Of a stretch of 64,000 bases of DNA, positions 32,868 to 45,770 are shown piece by piece. The stretch is from positions 5,025,445-5,089,444 of the forward strand of contig NC_092541.1 of NCBI RefSeq assembly GCF_037038585.1, written 5' to 3'. The notes under the pieces were generated by a model. The model did not search any database. It was not told the origin of the DNA and saw only the letters and a program-made list of their open reading frames with translations. How positions within the stretch are numbered: position 1 is the stretch's first letter; each line of letters begins with the position of its first letter. The position numbers were made by a program, and so were the translations under genes. This DNA is from Patagioenas fasciata. Lineage: Eukaryota; Chordata; Aves; Columbiformes; Columbidae.

Positions 32868-34047
32868 AGCCTTTTTGTGCCTTCTTGGTCCACTGGATAC
32901 AGGGCCAGCAATGAGGAGGAGGAGCTCAGGTTCACAGGCAAGAAGACAGGCATTGTGCAGGAGCTGACCTGAATGCTCTAAGGTAAGAAAAGATGGCAGA
33001 AGGCATCATCTATGCACCAACTAGAAGATCGTACGATCTGTGCACCCCAGGTCATGGGACAAGTTTTCCCAAAGATGATGTGGCAGTATTTTCCCTTCCT
33101 GTTCTGCAGCTTGGTGAATGAGTCTTCCCTGCCCCAGATGTTCCAAGGAATGTCAGGAGCCCCCTGGTTCTGACAGCAAATCCTGCATGTAAAGACCAAG
33201 TCAGGGAAGCCTTGGAGCATCTTCACCTTTCCTGTAAGCCTTGTTCTAAGGGAAGCTGCCCTCTTAACACTGGGGTGGCCTTTACTCGAGCTTTGCTTTT
33301 GCTGCCGACCTACCTGGAAGAAGAACTTCTTCCTGACCTCCATGTGCTGTGCCTGACTCAACACCAGGTGATTTGTGGCTTTCCTGACCCCTACCCTGCA
33401 TTCCCAGGCTGCAAACACTATTCCCATAGCAGAGGTCATAGAATCATTGGGTTGTTTTGGTTGTAAGAGACCCTGAGGATCATCGAGTCCAACCATAAGC
33501 TAACTCAAGCGCTAAGTCGTGTCCCAAGAACTTCTTCTATACGAGTTTCAAAGACCTCCAGTGATGTTGACTCCACCACTTCCCTGGTCAACCTGTTCCA
33601 ATGCCTGACAACAGTTTCCATTAAGAATTTTTTCCTAATATCCAATTTAATCCTCCCCTGGTGCAACTTGAGGCTGTTTCCCTTTGTTCTCTCACTTGCT
33701 ACTTGGAAGAAGAGACCAACGGAACCTGGGGCTCATCTACTGCCCAAAATGAAATGATTCTGATTAGGACATCCTTTGGCATCTCATCCCAGCACATGAA
33801 AGAAGCCTTTTTGTGCCTTCTTGGTCCACTGGATACAGGGCCAGCAATGAGGAGGAGGAGCTCAGGTTCTCAGACAAGAAGACAGGCAGTGTGCGGGGGC
33901 TGTCCTGAATGCTCTAAGGTAAGAAAAGATGGCAGAAGGCATCTCTGCACCAACTAGAAGATCGTACGATCTGTGCACCCCAGGTCATGGGACAAGTTTT
34001 CCCAAAGATGATGTGGCAGTATTTTCCCTTCCAGTTCTCCAGCTTTT
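32868..34047 (+). repeat. Direct repeat pair, unit III
   Basis: Copies at 32868-33113 and 33804-34047. Confidence 0.85.
33437..33739 (-). mobile_element. CR1 LINE 3' fragment, unit III
   Basis: Counterpart of 14083-14385. Confidence 0.85.
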
Positions 34048-34492
34048 CTTTTCCTCCTGGTCCTTCCCTCACCCCAAAATTCTGCATCTCAAGGCTGGAG
34101 TTAGGACAGGTTCTCCTGGGCTTTCCTGGGACAGTATTGCCTCTGCCTTGTCAATAACACATGAATTCCTCCTTCTCCTGACCACTTGCTTCACAATGTT
34201 GAGCTTCACAAGGGAAAAAAGTAAAGGTGTATTCAGCAAAGTGATGGTAGTGACTGAACTACCTTGTGTTGCTCTACCCGAGTATACCCCAGATAGGCAG
34301 AGATGTTTAGAAACCACCCAAGTCAAGACTAAGTATAGTCAATACCAAAGTAGTTGACAATCACTGCACAACCTTCCCAAAGAACCCTATCCCAGAACCA
34401 GGCCTGAGCAACATCTCTCTCCCAGGGCATCTTGGGAGAGCATCAGTAGGGGAAAGGATGAGACAAAGGCACAGACTGGGATGCAGAAGAAC
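34048..34492. other. 3' flank shared by class B genes, unit III
   Basis: No gene seen; counterpart of 14694-15138. Confidence 0.5.
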
Positions 34493-34498
34493 TTTAAT
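34493..34498 (-). terminator. Poly(A) signal ATTAAA, gene 8
   Basis: TTTAAT on the plus strand. Confidence 0.8.
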
Positions 34499-34909
34499 GA
34501 GTCAAAAAGAAAACAAAACTAGGTGGCTCTGAGGGGCAGCTCCAGTCCCCAGAACACCGGGGGCAGACAGGAGTGTGTGAGCCATGGCTGTGGTGCAGAT
34601 CCAGCCAGGTGTCCATCTGCCTGTCCCACAGAGGGAACAGGGCCAGCAGGTCCTCCCTAGTCTGGCTTTGTGGGGCTCACAGCCCGGGGGAGCACAAGAG
34701 AACAGAGACACAGGAGGGAGAGAAGACACGGGGAGAAGGGAAAGGCGGAATGGGCCATGCTTTCTGAGAGCCCAGGCTGGCCCTGTCTTTTTGCAAAGGG
34801 TGCTGCGGTAGCTCAGCCCATCTGAAAGGAACAACCTGATGATTTGTCTCCACTCCAGCACTATTTGGTGGGTCCCTGGTTTCCTTCCCCAGGGCCATCA
34901 CCAGCAGCT

Positions 34910-35218
34910 TTAACAGGGGAAACTCCTCCTCGTGCTGCAGATGCCGCTGCCCAAGCCAGAGAGACCAAAGCCCCCGGAGTTGATGGGCACTCCCTGAGAG
35001 CTGAGGATGCTGCCAACAGCAGCGGAGGTGGAGGATCCCACGGCGGTGTTCTGCGGGAAGGAGGTGAGGATGGGGCCGGGCAGGGTCACCACCACAGCGG
35101 GGGGCTCAATGACAACTCTGGAGTCCTGGCACTGCTGGACACAGGGCTCATTGCAACTGTTGGCCAGCGGGGTCGGGCCAGAGGACTGGCACGGCAGGCA
35201 CGGGTTGTAGCAGGACAT
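34910..35218 (-). CDS. Feather beta-keratin, gene 8 (class B)
   Basis: 102 residues, class B with Q28 and the Ser99 tail. Private change: Ser95 in place of Gly95, reading [13 protein letters not shown], next to the penultimate cysteine. It shares the synonymous AGT codon for Ser21 with gene 2. 5' UTR intron 35240-35591 (352 bp); TATA at 35652-35658. The ORF is open and nothing suggests decay; the substitution lies in the variable tail rather than the filament core. Tail-to-tail with gene 7 and head-to-head with gene 9. Confidence 0.95.
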   Translation of the reverse strand: MSCYNPCLPCQSSGPTPLANSCNEPCVQQCQDSRVVIEPPAVVVTLPGPILTSFPQNTAVGSSTSAAVGSILSSQGVPINSGGFGLSGLGSGICSTRRSFPC

Positions 35219-35651
35219 GTCTTGTGGCTGGAGTTGCACCTGAAAGACAGGACAGGGGGAGGCAGAGCATGAGGGATTGCATAGTATCAGCCTTTCTCCC
35301 AACCTTGGAGAGCCAAGGAATAAACTGGGGATGAGAGTTGGAGGCTGTGTAGGTGACCCGCAGGCTTCTCCCTCAGAAGAGCCCTGGCAAGAGTGACCAG
35401 GGAGATCCCTACCTAGCCTATAGCTCAGGAGACACTTCAGCCACACCCCAGAGTCTCTCCTTGTCACATGTTCTGCCCCTTTCCCCTCCCATGGTGAGCA
35501 GCCTCAAGACCCTACATGGTAGAAAGGGGCAGTTACTCCCTGAGAAATCCTAGAGGAGGAGGAAGAGGAGGAGAATGGTTGTCCAACTCACCTCAGTCCC
35601 AAGGAGATGGAGGCGAGAGGAGTGGATGCGAGAGTGAGGTGCAGGACCCAC

Positions 35652-35726
35652 TTTTATACTGCTCCTGCACCGCCCCAGGCCCACAGTCACTGCACGCGGG
35701 CAGTAATTTTCCAACAGACTCACTTC
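35652..35726 (-). promoter_or_regulatory. Gene 8 core promoter
   Basis: Minus-strand TATAAAA at 35652-35658 and intact conserved block. Confidence 0.85.
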
Positions 35727-36688
35727 CAAAGCAAAATATCCTAATTAACGACATAGCTTGTGTTTTTGTTTCTGTCAATGCTCCCATTTAATTTCCACAT
35801 TTCTGCCATGCCCTCTAGGCCATGGGTACTCATTTCAAGCACCATATGAGAAGCGCAAGGATTTCCTGTGCAAGAAAACATCAGAACCTGCCCAAAATAT
35901 GCTCTATGTAGAGCCCCATGTTGGAGGTTTTTTCCTCACCAATGAGGGGCGGTTAGGGGCTCAGGACAGTGCCTTATTCCTCCCACTCTCCTCACACCAC
36001 AGTGCACTTTGGCTGCACACTGGACCTGACCAGCTAGAGACACAATGGCTTGGGCACATTTCCAAACACTCTGACCACCCTTTGAGCCCCTTGAGCTGTG
36101 GGAGTGCCGGCAAGAATGTCACACTGAGACCAAAGGCCATTAGGGCTTCCAGGAGCTGTGTACTCGGGTCCAGCCCAGGTGTCAGAGCTGGTTTTCCTGG
36201 GGCTGGGATGGAGCTGCCCTGACCTCAGGGGAATTTGTCGCTGTGTGGGATCCAGGACTGCAGACAGCACTCACTCCTGGCTTGGACTCACACCAGAAGC
36301 CTGACACACGGCCAATCGAACATTAGAGTGCGACTCACCATGGGTGGGGAGAGTCGATCCCAGGTAGCTTGCCTGCTGAAGGCACTCCCTTGGCCTGCTG
36401 GGATGCGTCCCAGCTGACTCCATGTCTGCAGGGCAGGGAAATGCTTCGCCTCTTTGAAGTCGTCCCAGAGCTGCTTTTCTACCCAGGTCCCTTCTGATCC
36501 CGTCCAGTCCCTGAGCATCCCCTAGTACATGGCACTGCAGGGTCCTGGCAGCCCTCACTCACTGGATAGTTTGGGGAGGTTTCTTTGCCTCTCCAATGGT
36601 ACTGGTTTGTGCTCCAGCAAGAACAGGGCTTTGGGGCAGTGGAGGGGAGACCTGCTGATACCCTAATGCCAGGAGATGTTTTTCCTGG
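35727..36688. other. Divergent spacer, B-gene side (genes 8/9)
   Basis: No supportable gene; counterpart of 6239-7202. Haplotype with GTTTGTGCTCCAGCAAGAAC (36605-36624), shared with spacers 6/7 and 12/13. Confidence 0.4.
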
Positions 36689-37335
36689 TGATACAGGGAA
36701 CTGACAATTAACTAAGTAACACTTAAAGAACTGACACTTGAGAACTAACCCTGCCCCACTTCACTAAAGACACTTAGAGAGCTAACCCTTTAACCCATAT
36801 CACTATTGCCTAGCCTTGCTTAACTCTGTGTAACTTATTGTACGAAAACCAGGACTTCTCTGATGCCTTGCAAAAATGATTATCCTTGGGTGCATTCTTG
36901 ATGCATCCTTGGGTGAACTAGGTAAGAGAATCCTGGGCACAGGACAGGAGCTACACCAGTTTTATGCAACTCAGCAGTCTGAGTCCTAACCAACTCATCA
37001 CAGTGGACCAAAGGTGACCGTGTACAGAGAAAGATGACCCGGGTTCATGATCATTACGCAGTGGCAACCAGGAGGAGCCAGAGGCGGAGACTATGGAAAT
37101 GGTCTCCCGGAACTCATTGTAATAAGAACCGCCTTCTCAGGGACAGGTTATGAATATGTACAGGCGTTCCTAAAACTTTCATGAATATGTAACACTTCAC
37201 TGCATTTAACCGAGTTCACAGCTACTGTAATTTTACACACATATTAGCAGAAATGATTCCCCGTTTGTCCGGCGTCGTAAATAAATGCATAACTTCCTTA
37301 TAACCTCAAGGGTTGTGCGTTCATTCCGCGCCTCA
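36689..37335 (+). mobile_element. Solo-LTR-like block, spacer 8/9
   Basis: Copy of the 7203-7849 block, same ends and flanks. Confidence 0.45.
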
Positions 37336-37800
37336 CTGGGACCCAGGGATGAGTCCCAGGTGGAGTGGAGATTTCTGCAATGCTTTTGTTCCTTCTTCTT
37401 ACTGACTATTCAGGAGAGCTCCTCAGCACCGCCCAGTCTGTTTGACCAGGACGATGAAGTTTGTGTGTTTGTTCTCTTACACCCTTCAAGTCTTTCCCTA
37501 ATGCTGATCCCTGGCCCTTTGGGCAAAACTATCCAAAGGAGTTCTGTTTTCAGAGAACCCCCACGTATTTCTTGAACAATCCACTTATTTAACATGAAGG
37601 ACGAGCAGAAGGAGGAGATGAGCCTCCCACTCTTCTCTTGGATGTGAATGGACTGAAGCATAAAACTCCTAACTCGAGACAACTTTGTGCAGTGTGCTGC
37701 GTGGCATTAATGAAGTTTCATCGCACTCACCACCAAGACAGCTACAGAGACTGTCAGACTGACAAGTGGAGAAATCTTCCCTTCCTTCTGATATTCAAAT

Positions 37801-37889
37801 CTTTCTGTTTCTGTTTCTGTTTCTGTTTCTGTTTCTCTTTCTCTTTCTCTTTCTCTTTCTCTTTCTCTTTCTCTTTCTCTTTCCCTCTC

Positions 37890-37930
<41 letters not shown>

Positions 37931-37937
37931 TTCCTTC
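37801..37937 (+). repeat. Polypyrimidine tract (TTTCTG)5(TTTCTC)n(TC)n
   Basis: Five TTTCTG copies, TTTCTC copies, then a CT-dinucleotide-rich end that is longer than in units I and II. Confidence 0.95.
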
Positions 37938-38180
37938 TATCTTTATTCTGGACACTTACAGGTAACTTTGTTTTGACTTTTGCTGTTGAAGTCTTGTGAA
38001 GTTTTATGATGTAGATAGAAACTTCTGCCACGCCACTATTTACTGTAATTCCACTCAGACATCTCAAGCCAGCACATGAAAGAAGCCTGCATGGCGGAGC
38101 AGGCATGTCAGAAATGAGGAAATGAAATGACAGCATTGATGGCCCCAAAATAGAAACTTTACATATGATACTCTGCTTTG

Positions 38181-38255
38181 GACGTGAGTCTGCTGGGAAA
38201 TTACTGCCCGCGTGCAGTGACTGTGATCCTGGGGCGGTGCAGGAGCAGTATAAAA
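38181..38255 (+). promoter_or_regulatory. Gene 9 core promoter
   Basis: TATAAAA at 38249-38255; conserved block preceded by GGACGTGAG (GGAAGTGAG in most), a variant shared with gene 13. Exon 1 ends at 38315 with AGG|GTGAGT rather than AAG|GTGAGT. Confidence 0.86.
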
Positions 38256-38687
38256 GCGGGTCCTTCTCCTGACTCTCTCATACACTCCTCTTGCCTCCAT
38301 CTCCTTGGGATCAGGGTGAGTATGAAGCCCTATCTCCACCTCCTTCTCCTCCTCCTCCTTTAAGATTTCTCATTGCATTCCTGCCCCTTAGTCCCAGGAT
38401 ATTTGTACCGTGCGAGGGAATCGGTCAGAAAGTGTGACATGGTGGTATATTGTTTGAGGTGTCTCCTTGAGCTGTGGGCAAGGTGGGATCCCCTTGGGCT
38501 TCATCGCTTCTGGCAGGGCTTGCCTGAGAGGAAGGAGAAGTGTGTGTGCTCCCTACACAGTGTCCAGCTCCTGTCTGCAGGCTGTACCTTGTCTTACTCA
38601 TGCTGGGGTGACAAGCTGCTCCTCACCTGTCTCCCCCGCTCTTCTTCCCCCTGCCCTCTCTCCCAGGCACAGCTCCAACCACAAGAC

Positions 38688-38996
38688 ATGTCCTGCTACA
38701 ACCCGTGCCTGCCCTGCCAGCCCAGCGGCCCAACCCCGCTGGCCAACAGCTGCAATGAGCCCTGTGTCAGGCAGTGCCAGGACTCTAACGTTTACATCCA
38801 GCCCTCCCCCGTGGTGGTGACCCTGCCCGGCCCCATCCTCAGCTCCTTCCCGCAGAACACCGCCGTGGGATCCTCCACCTCCGCCGCTGTTGGCAGCATC
38901 CTCAGCTCTCAGGGAGTGCCCATCAACTCCGGGGGATTTGGTTTCTCTGGCTTGGGCAGCGACATCTGCGGTACAAGGAGGAGTTTCCCCTGTTAA
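38688..38996 (+). CDS. Feather beta-keratin, gene 9 (class A)
   Basis: 102 residues, class A except Cys13 to Ser (QPSG), by a TGC to AGC change; this lowers the head cysteines to those of class B. Pro12 is kept, so it is a point change rather than conversion from the B form (QSSG). The rest matches gene 3: NVYIQPSP, F86, D92, RRSFPC. The intron (38316-38666) is 351 bp, 13 bp shorter than in genes 3, 5 and 7, a deletion shared only with gene 13. Just upstream of the ATG it reads CAGGCACAGCTCC, again like gene 13. The upstream ORF from 38373 is intronic read-through. Confidence 0.96.
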   Translation: MSCYNPCLPCQPSGPTPLANSCNEPCVRQCQDSNVYIQPSPVVVTLPGPILSSFPQNTAVGSSTSAAVGSILSSQGVPINSGGFGFSGLGSDICGTRRSFPC

Positions 38997-39402
38997 AGGT
39001 GCTGGTGATGGCCCTGGGGAAGGAAACCAGGGACACACAAGACGGGACTGGACTGGGGAGGGAGATTTGGGTTGTTGGTTTCAGAGGGGCTGAGCAACCC
39101 CAGCATCTCTTGTAAAAAGACGGGGCCAGTCTGGGCTCTCGGGAATCTTGGCCCATGCCCCATTTCCCCTCTTCCCGTGTCTCCCGTTCCTCTTGTTTCC
39201 TTGTTCTCCTGTGCTCCCCTGGGCTGTGAGCCTCACAAAGTCAGCCTAGGGAGGACCTGCTGGCCCTGCTCCCTCTGTGGGACAGGCAGACGGAGACCTG
39301 GTTCAGTCTCTCCACAGCCATGAGTCGCAGACTCCTGTCTGCCGCTGATGCTTCCTGCTCCAGGATCTCCACTCAGATCGATCTCTTTCCCTCTTTTGTC
39401 TC

Positions 39403-39408
39403 ATTAAA
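39403..39408 (+). terminator. Poly(A) signal ATTAAA, gene 9
   Basis: ATTAAAGTTCTTCTGCACC. Confidence 0.8.
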
Positions 39409-39553
39409 GTTCTTCTGCACCTGAGCTCATGTCTCTGTGTCATCTTTTCCTCTGCAGATGCTTTCCCAAGGTGCCCAGGAAGAAGAATGGTCTTCAAGAA
39501 TTATGCTGGGAGGGATGTCTTTAGTGTGGTTGTGTGGTGGTTCTTTGCACAAT

Positions 39554-40143
39554 TGTGTTTATTCTGACTGGGATGGAATTCTCTTTCCCTACAGCAGTGT
39601 TCATAATGCTGTGCTTTGCAGCTGTAGCTGGAACGGTTCTGATGACAGCACATCTGTGTTTTGGCTTTTGTTGAGCAGTGCTTGCACAGCAGCAGAGTTG
39701 TGTCTCTAGCCACACTCCAAAAGTCTAGTAGGCTGGTGCTTAGACCAGAGCCTGGGAGGGGACATAGGCAGGACATCTGCAGGACAGCAGATTCAGAGTG
39801 ACCAAAGGGACATTCGATATCATATGACATTGTGGTCAGCAAGAAATGTGAGACAAATAAGGAGGAAGTGGAGGGGCCATTCAATATTTGTCCATTGATT
39901 TTCAAAGCAACCACTACACGTACTCTGGTCTTCCTTTGCAGGAATTGGCTGAAAATCCCCTCCTGATAGAAAACAGGGAAGAAATATTTTTTACTATGCT
40001 TTGCTTGTCTACATGGCCCCTGCATTTCTCCCTCACACTGCATGTATCTCAGCCTACAACTCTGTAATGTCTGTAATTCTCCATGACTTGCTCAAGGAGA
40101 TGGAAGTGATGGAGCATCTTCGTGGACATCTGGTGATCAGACA
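39554..40143 (+). mobile_element. Avian ERV LTR relic, unit IV
   Basis: Counterpart of 10081-10670. Confidence 0.6.
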
Positions 40144-40563
40144 AGGTCACCTCACTCCAGTCTTTTTGGTGCTTCCTGTGGGGTTTGAGACAGCAGCAGT
40201 TTTGATTTGAGCAGGTGTTAGCTGTAGCAGTTACCAATTTACAGGTCTCTGTGCAGTGCAGGCAGTTTGCTCGCGGAACTGCTTATCTCTCGATTTTGCT
40301 GATGTTTGGAACATGTTAATAGAACCAAACACTCTGGGCTTTGTCCTGGAATTGGGACCCTTACAGTGCTGGGGAGCTTTCTAGTGGAGATGCTGAGGGA
40401 ATTCAGCTCCCTCTTCCCAGAGAAACCGACGTGGGGGTGTTTTCTTGTGTGTACCCCCGGGGTCCTTGCTCATCCTTAAGTGAGATGTTTACTGCTATTA
40501 ATTAAAACCGTTGATTTAATGTGAGGTTTGTGGCCTCTGGTGTAATGCTGGGGATAACTGCAA
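40144..40563. other. Unassigned convergent spacer, unit IV
   Basis: No gene seen; counterpart of 10671-11090. Confidence 0.4.
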
Positions 40564-40806
40564 GTTCTTCTGCATCCCAGCCCAATCCTCTGTGTCATCC
40601 TTTTCCCTGCAGACACTATCCCAAGATATCCATTGATGAAATGTTCCTCACGGTGATTCTGGGAAGGAGTTCTTGGGGATGGTTGGACAATGGTTGTTAA
40701 CACAAAGATTTTTAAGTGAACGACTGTGGCCGGTGTTTTCAAAGTACTTGTTCTTCAGAAGACGGTCAGGCATCGATCTGGTGCTGCGAAGTGGTGGGTG
40801 ATCACG
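40564..40806 (+). repeat. Relic of keratin-gene 3' flank, unit IV
   Basis: Counterpart of 11091-11334. Confidence 0.7.
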
Positions 40807-40993
40807 TTTGCATGACTAGTTATTTCATTTATTTTTTTTTCTCATTTTTTCCCTTCTCCTCTAGGAGTGTCCTTATCTTGACCCAAAGGTATTTTGTCTC
40901 CTTGTCTTCCAAATCTGTCCCCATACTACTGGGACAGTGAATGAAGAGAGCAGTTGGTAGGTGATTAATGCCGACTGGATTCTATACACCACA
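40807..40993 (+). mobile_element. LTR tail fragment, unit IV
   Basis: Counterpart of 11335-11521; truncated fossil. Confidence 0.5.
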
Positions 40994-42984
40994 GAGACCA
41001 ACACACAGTGCATGTCATCCTCATCTTGCTCCTTACGGTTCTCTGCCCAGAGCTTCCTGGGAATGTTTCTGGAGGGATGGAGCAGGGAGAGGCACTGGCA
41101 GGAGAAGAGGCAGCGGGTGGAGGCTGAGTGTCTCCAAGGGCTCTTCAGAATGTCTCTAAAGCAGAATGGTGAGCAGCAGCATGGCTGCAGAAACGCTTGC
41201 AGATGAGGAAAGGGAGCTGCCCAGCTGCTCTAGGACACAGGTGGGCAAGATGACACATGTCCAGATAGAGCCAGCCCTGTTTCCCCATGAATCCCTCATG
41301 CCCTGAGAAGCAGCAGCCCAACAGCAGGGCCAGGGAACGGTGCTTTTGCAGTAATGTCAGTAAAGAGGTGCAACTCCAGCACTGTTCCTGGGGACCAAGG
41401 ACACTCATCAGCATCCTGGCCAAGGTGACCAGCACCTCAGCTAGGAGATCTAGGGTAGTGACTATCCCAGTCTTCTGAGTACTCACCTGAAAGCACCTAC
41501 AACAATGCTGCAATGCAAGAAAGATGTGTTGCAAGAAACACCTGGGTCAAGTGGACTGTGTTCAGCAGACGGTGTTTGAGGATGGTGATGAGCTGGAGCA
41601 CTTGTGTGGGGAGCAGTGTGCGGGGGCACGGGGCTTGCTGAACATGAAGAAAATATATGGTGTGAGAACGAAAAGCAGCTTTGGAGTAGCAATGGTGACA
41701 TCCTGCAGAAGACAGATCCAGGCTCAACACTGGCAATGTGTGGTTGGAGGACTAGAGACAATGGGCTCATGCTCAGACATGAGAGGTTTGTACCTGGTAG
41801 GAAGAAAATGGTTTCCTGCAAAAGGTGAGTCAAGCAGTGAAAGAGGTTTCCTGGGGACATTGTCCGGTCACCCTCCTTGGACATGGTCACTGTTTATTGC
41901 AGGGCAACAATAAACTGTGGCAGATGGTCTCTGTTAACCACCCTACCCTCTCTGCTAAGGAAAGTTAATAGGAGGAAAATGGAGAGAGATTTGCAAGTTG
42001 GAAAAGTTAAAAATGCTTTACTAATGCTACTAATAAACAGAGAAAATAACACAAAATATGCAAAACCATTCTTGAATTTCCTGGGGTAGTGCAGTGTTTC
42101 CCACCATGGAGCTGCTGTCACTCCAGTGGCTGTATGTGGGAGATTTGAGGGATTTTCTTGAAGTTAATGTGTGGATGGGTTTCTCTTAGATGGAGATTTG
42201 TTACTGAACTAGCCATGCCCAAAGGAATTTCAAGGCCCCCTCGAAAGTAGAAAACAGGAGCTGCTGTGGGAGTGAGGCAGTTCTACAATAACAGGGCCTC
42301 AAGAAGACGTAAATCAACAGACCTATGAGCAGTGAAACTGGGGTGTGTGGACAGCTCATGAACATAGACAATATACAATCAGCTAATGCATGCTTGAAGC
42401 GTGGATGCGTGATCAGGAAATAACTGCATATATAAGGAGGATTGTTTGTGTAATAAATGGCTTTGCTTGAATTCATATTGAATTGTGTGGAGTCCATGAG
42501 TTTTCTCCCTTTCAGCTGCAGGGCAGGCACCCGGAAGTCCTGGGCTGGGCTCCTCAGTAAACCAGAACTGGATTCAGAGATGCAGGGTCTGGAACCAGGC
42601 CTAGGATCGCAGGCACAAGAGGCAGGGTCCTCTTCAGATGCCGGCCATGGTCGAAGAGAATGAGACCCTTGTGATCTCTCACTCTTGGGGACGTGCAAAA
42701 TTTATCAGTAAACTTGACTGACATAGCAATAGGTCTAAACCTGGGACTCTTCTGCATATCATTGCTACCGTTATCAGCTCCAGAGTGAAGAGTGTCTGAA
42801 AAAACATGCAGCCAAATTCAGAAAAGTGCAGTTACTTAGAAGAACTTAGGTGAATGGAAAATTTACTAAAATAGAAACTGGTCTTGTTTTTAAAAAGACC
42901 AGGACAGACACTCATGGCTTGAGACCAATGATCTCTGAAGGTCATTTGCAACTTGATTATGCTCTGATCCTACGGTGCCAAGAC
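40994..42984. other. Long convergent spacer, unit IV
   Basis: No supportable gene; counterpart of 11522-13513. Haplotype CAAGGCCCCCTCGAAAGTAG as in units II and V. Confidence 0.4.
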
Positions 42985-44163
42985 AGCCTTTTTGTGCCTT
43001 CTTGGCCCACTGGATACAGGGCCAGCAATGAGGAGGAGGAGCTCAGGTTCACAGGCAAGAAGACAGGCATTGTGCAGGAGCTGTCCTGAATGCTCTAAGG
43101 TAAGAAAAGATGGCAGAAGGCATCATCTATGCACCAACTAGAAGATCGTACGATCTGTGCACCCCAGGTCATGGGACAAGTTTTCCCAAAGATGATGTGG
43201 CAGTATTTTCCCTTCCTGTTCTGCAGCTTGGTGAATGAGTCTTCCCTGCCCCAGATATTCCAGGGAATGTCAGGAGTCCCCAGGTTCTGACAGCAAATCC
43301 TGCATGTAAAGACCAAGTCAGGGAAGCCTTGGAGCATCTCCACCTTTCCTGTAAGCCTTGTTCTAAGGGAAGCTGCCCTCTTAACACTGGGGTGGCCTTT
43401 ACTCGAGCTTTGCTTTTGCTGCTGACCTACCTGGAAGAAGAACTTCTTCCTGACCTCCATGTGCTGTGCCTGACTCAACACCAGGTGATTTGTGGCTTTC
43501 CTGACCCCTACCCTGCATTCCCAGCCTGCAAACACTATTCCCACAGCAGAGGTCATAGAATCATTGGGTTGTTTTGGTTGTAAGAGACCCTGAGGATCAT
43601 TGGGTCCAACCATAAGGTAACTCAAGTGCTAAGTCATGTCCCAAGAATTTCTTCTATATGACTTTCAAAGACCTCCAGTGTTGTTGACTCCACCACTTCC
43701 CTGGTCAACCTGTTCCAATGCCTGACAACAGTTTCCATTAAGAATTTTTTCCTAATATCCAATTTAATCCTCCCCTGGTGCAACTTGAGGCTGTTTCCCT
43801 TTGTTCTCTCACTTGCTACTTGGAAGAAGAGACCAACGGAACCTGGGGCTCATCTACTGCCCAAAATGAAATGATTCTGATTAGGACATCCTTTGGCATC
43901 TCATCCCAGCACATGAAAGAAGCCTTTTTGTGCCTTCTTGGCCCACTGGATACAGGGCCAGCAATGAGGAGGAGGAGCTCAGGTTCTCAGGCAAGAAGAC
44001 AAGCAGTGTGCGGGGGCTGTCCTGAATGCTCTAAGGTAAGAAAAGATGGCAGAAGGCATCTCTGCACCAACTAGAAGATCGTATGATCTGTGCACCCCAG
44101 GTCATGGGACACGTCTTCCCAAAGATGGTGTGGCAGTATTTTCCCTTCCTGTTCTCCAGCTTT
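42985..44163 (+). repeat. Direct repeat pair, unit IV
   Basis: Copies at 42985-43229 and 43921-44163. Confidence 0.85.
43554..43856 (-). mobile_element. CR1 LINE 3' fragment, unit IV
   Basis: Counterpart of 14083-14385. Confidence 0.85.
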
Positions 44164-44608
44164 TCTTTTCCTCCTGGTCCTTCCCTCACCCCAAAATTCT
44201 GCATCTCAAGGCTGGGGTTAGGACAGGTTCTCCTGGGCTTTCCTGGGACAGTATTGCCTCTGCCTTGTCAATAACACATGAATTCCTCCTTCTCCTGACC
44301 ACTTGCTTCACAATGTTGAGCTTCACAAGGGAAAAAAGTAAAGGTGTATTCAGCAAAGTGATGGTAGTGACTGAACTACCTTGTGTTGCCCTACCCCAGT
44401 ATAACCCAGATAGGCAGAGATGTTTAGAAACCACCCAAGTCAAGACTAAGTATAGTCAATACCAAAGTAGTTGACAATCACTGCACAACCTTCCCAAAGA
44501 ACCCTATCCCAGAACCAGGCCTGAGCAACATCTCTCTCCCAGAGCATCTTGGGAGAGCATCATAGGGGAAAGGATGAGACAAAGGCACAGACTGGGATGC
44601 AGAAGAAC
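44164..44608. other. 3' flank shared by class B genes, unit IV
   Basis: No gene seen; counterpart of 14694-15138. Very close to unit II here, including the AGCATCATAGGGG variant near 44557. Confidence 0.5.
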
Positions 44609-44614
44609 TTTAAT
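44609..44614 (-). terminator. Poly(A) signal ATTAAA, gene 10
   Basis: TTTAAT on the plus strand. Confidence 0.8.
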
Positions 44615-45025
44615 GAGTCAAAAAGAAAACAAAACAAGGTGACTCTGAGGGGCAGCTCCAGTCCCCAGAATACCGGGGGCAGACAGGAGTGTGTGAGCCA
44701 TGGCTGTGGTGCATATCCAGCCAGGTGTCCATCTGCCTGTCCCACAGAGGGAACAGGGCCAGCAGGTCCTCCCTAGTCTGGCTTTGTGGGGCTCACAGCC
44801 CGGGGGAGCACAAGAGAACAGAGACACAGGAGGGAGAGAAGACACGGGGAGAAGGGAAAGGCGGAATGGGCCATGCTTTCTGAGAGCCCAGGCTGGCCCT
44901 GTCTTTTTGCAAAGGGTGCTGGGGTAGCTCAGCCCATCTGAAAGGAACAACCTGATGATTTGTCTCCACTCCAGCACTATTTGGTGGGTCCCTGGTTTCC
45001 TTCCCCAGGGCCATCACCAGCAGCT

Positions 45026-45334
45026 TTAGCAGGGGAAACACCTCCTCGTGCCGCAGATGCCGCTGCCCAAGCCAGAGAGACCAAAGCCCCCGGAGTTGAT
45101 GGGCACTCCCTGAGAGCTGAGGATGCTGCCAACAGCAGCGGAGGTGGAGGATCCCACGGCGGTGTTCTGCGGGAAGGAGGTGAGGATGGGGCCGGGCAGG
45201 GTCACCACCACAGCGGGGGGCTCAATGACAACTCTGGAGTCCTGGCACTGCCTGACACAGGGCTCATTGCAGCTGTTGGCCAGCGGGGTCGGGCCAGAGG
45301 ACTGGCAGGGCAGGCACGGGTTGTAGCAGGACAT
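45026..45334 (-). CDS. Feather beta-keratin, gene 10 (class B)
   Basis: 102 residues with the same protein as gene 4: Arg28, RVVIEPPA, L86, G92, Cys99 (RRCFPC). The two genes are three units apart yet also share promoter variants, so gene 10 and gene 4 are sister copies. 5' UTR intron 45356-45710 (355 bp); TATA at 45771-45777; exon 2 begins at 45355 on the minus strand. Its 3' flank instead resembles that of gene 6, so the gene body and the flank have different closest relatives. Tail-to-tail with gene 9, head-to-head with gene 11. Confidence 0.95.
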   Translation of the reverse strand: MSCYNPCLPCQSSGPTPLANSCNEPCVRQCQDSRVVIEPPAVVVTLPGPILTSFPQNTAVGSSTSAAVGSILSSQGVPINSGGFGLSGLGSGICGTRRCFPC

Positions 45335-45770
45335 GTCTTGTGGCTGGAGTTGCACCTGAAAGACAGGACAGGGAGAGGCAGAGCATGAGGGATTGCATAG
45401 TATCAGCCTTTCTCCCAACCTTGGAGAGCCAAGGAATAAACTGGGGATGAGAGTTGGAGGCTGTGTAGGTGACCCGCAGGCTTCTCCCTCAGAAGAGCCC
45501 TGGCAAGAGTGACCAGGGAGATCCCTACCTAGCCTATAGCTCAGGAGACACTTCAGCCACACCCCAGAGTCTCTCCTTGTCACATGTTCTGCCCCTTTCC
45601 CCTCCCATGGTGAGCAGCCTCAAGACCCTACATGGTAGAACAGGGCAGTTACTCCCTGAGAAATCCTAGAGGAGGAGGAGGAAGAGGAGGAGAATGGTTG
45701 TCCAACTCACCTCAGTCCCAAGGAGATGGAGGCGAGAGGAGTGGATGCGAGAGTGAGGTGCAGGACCCAC

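Larger units (their letters stand above)
28117..38248 (+). repeat. Tandem unit III (genes 7 and 8), 10,132 bp
   Basis: Same order as unit I. Confidence 0.9.
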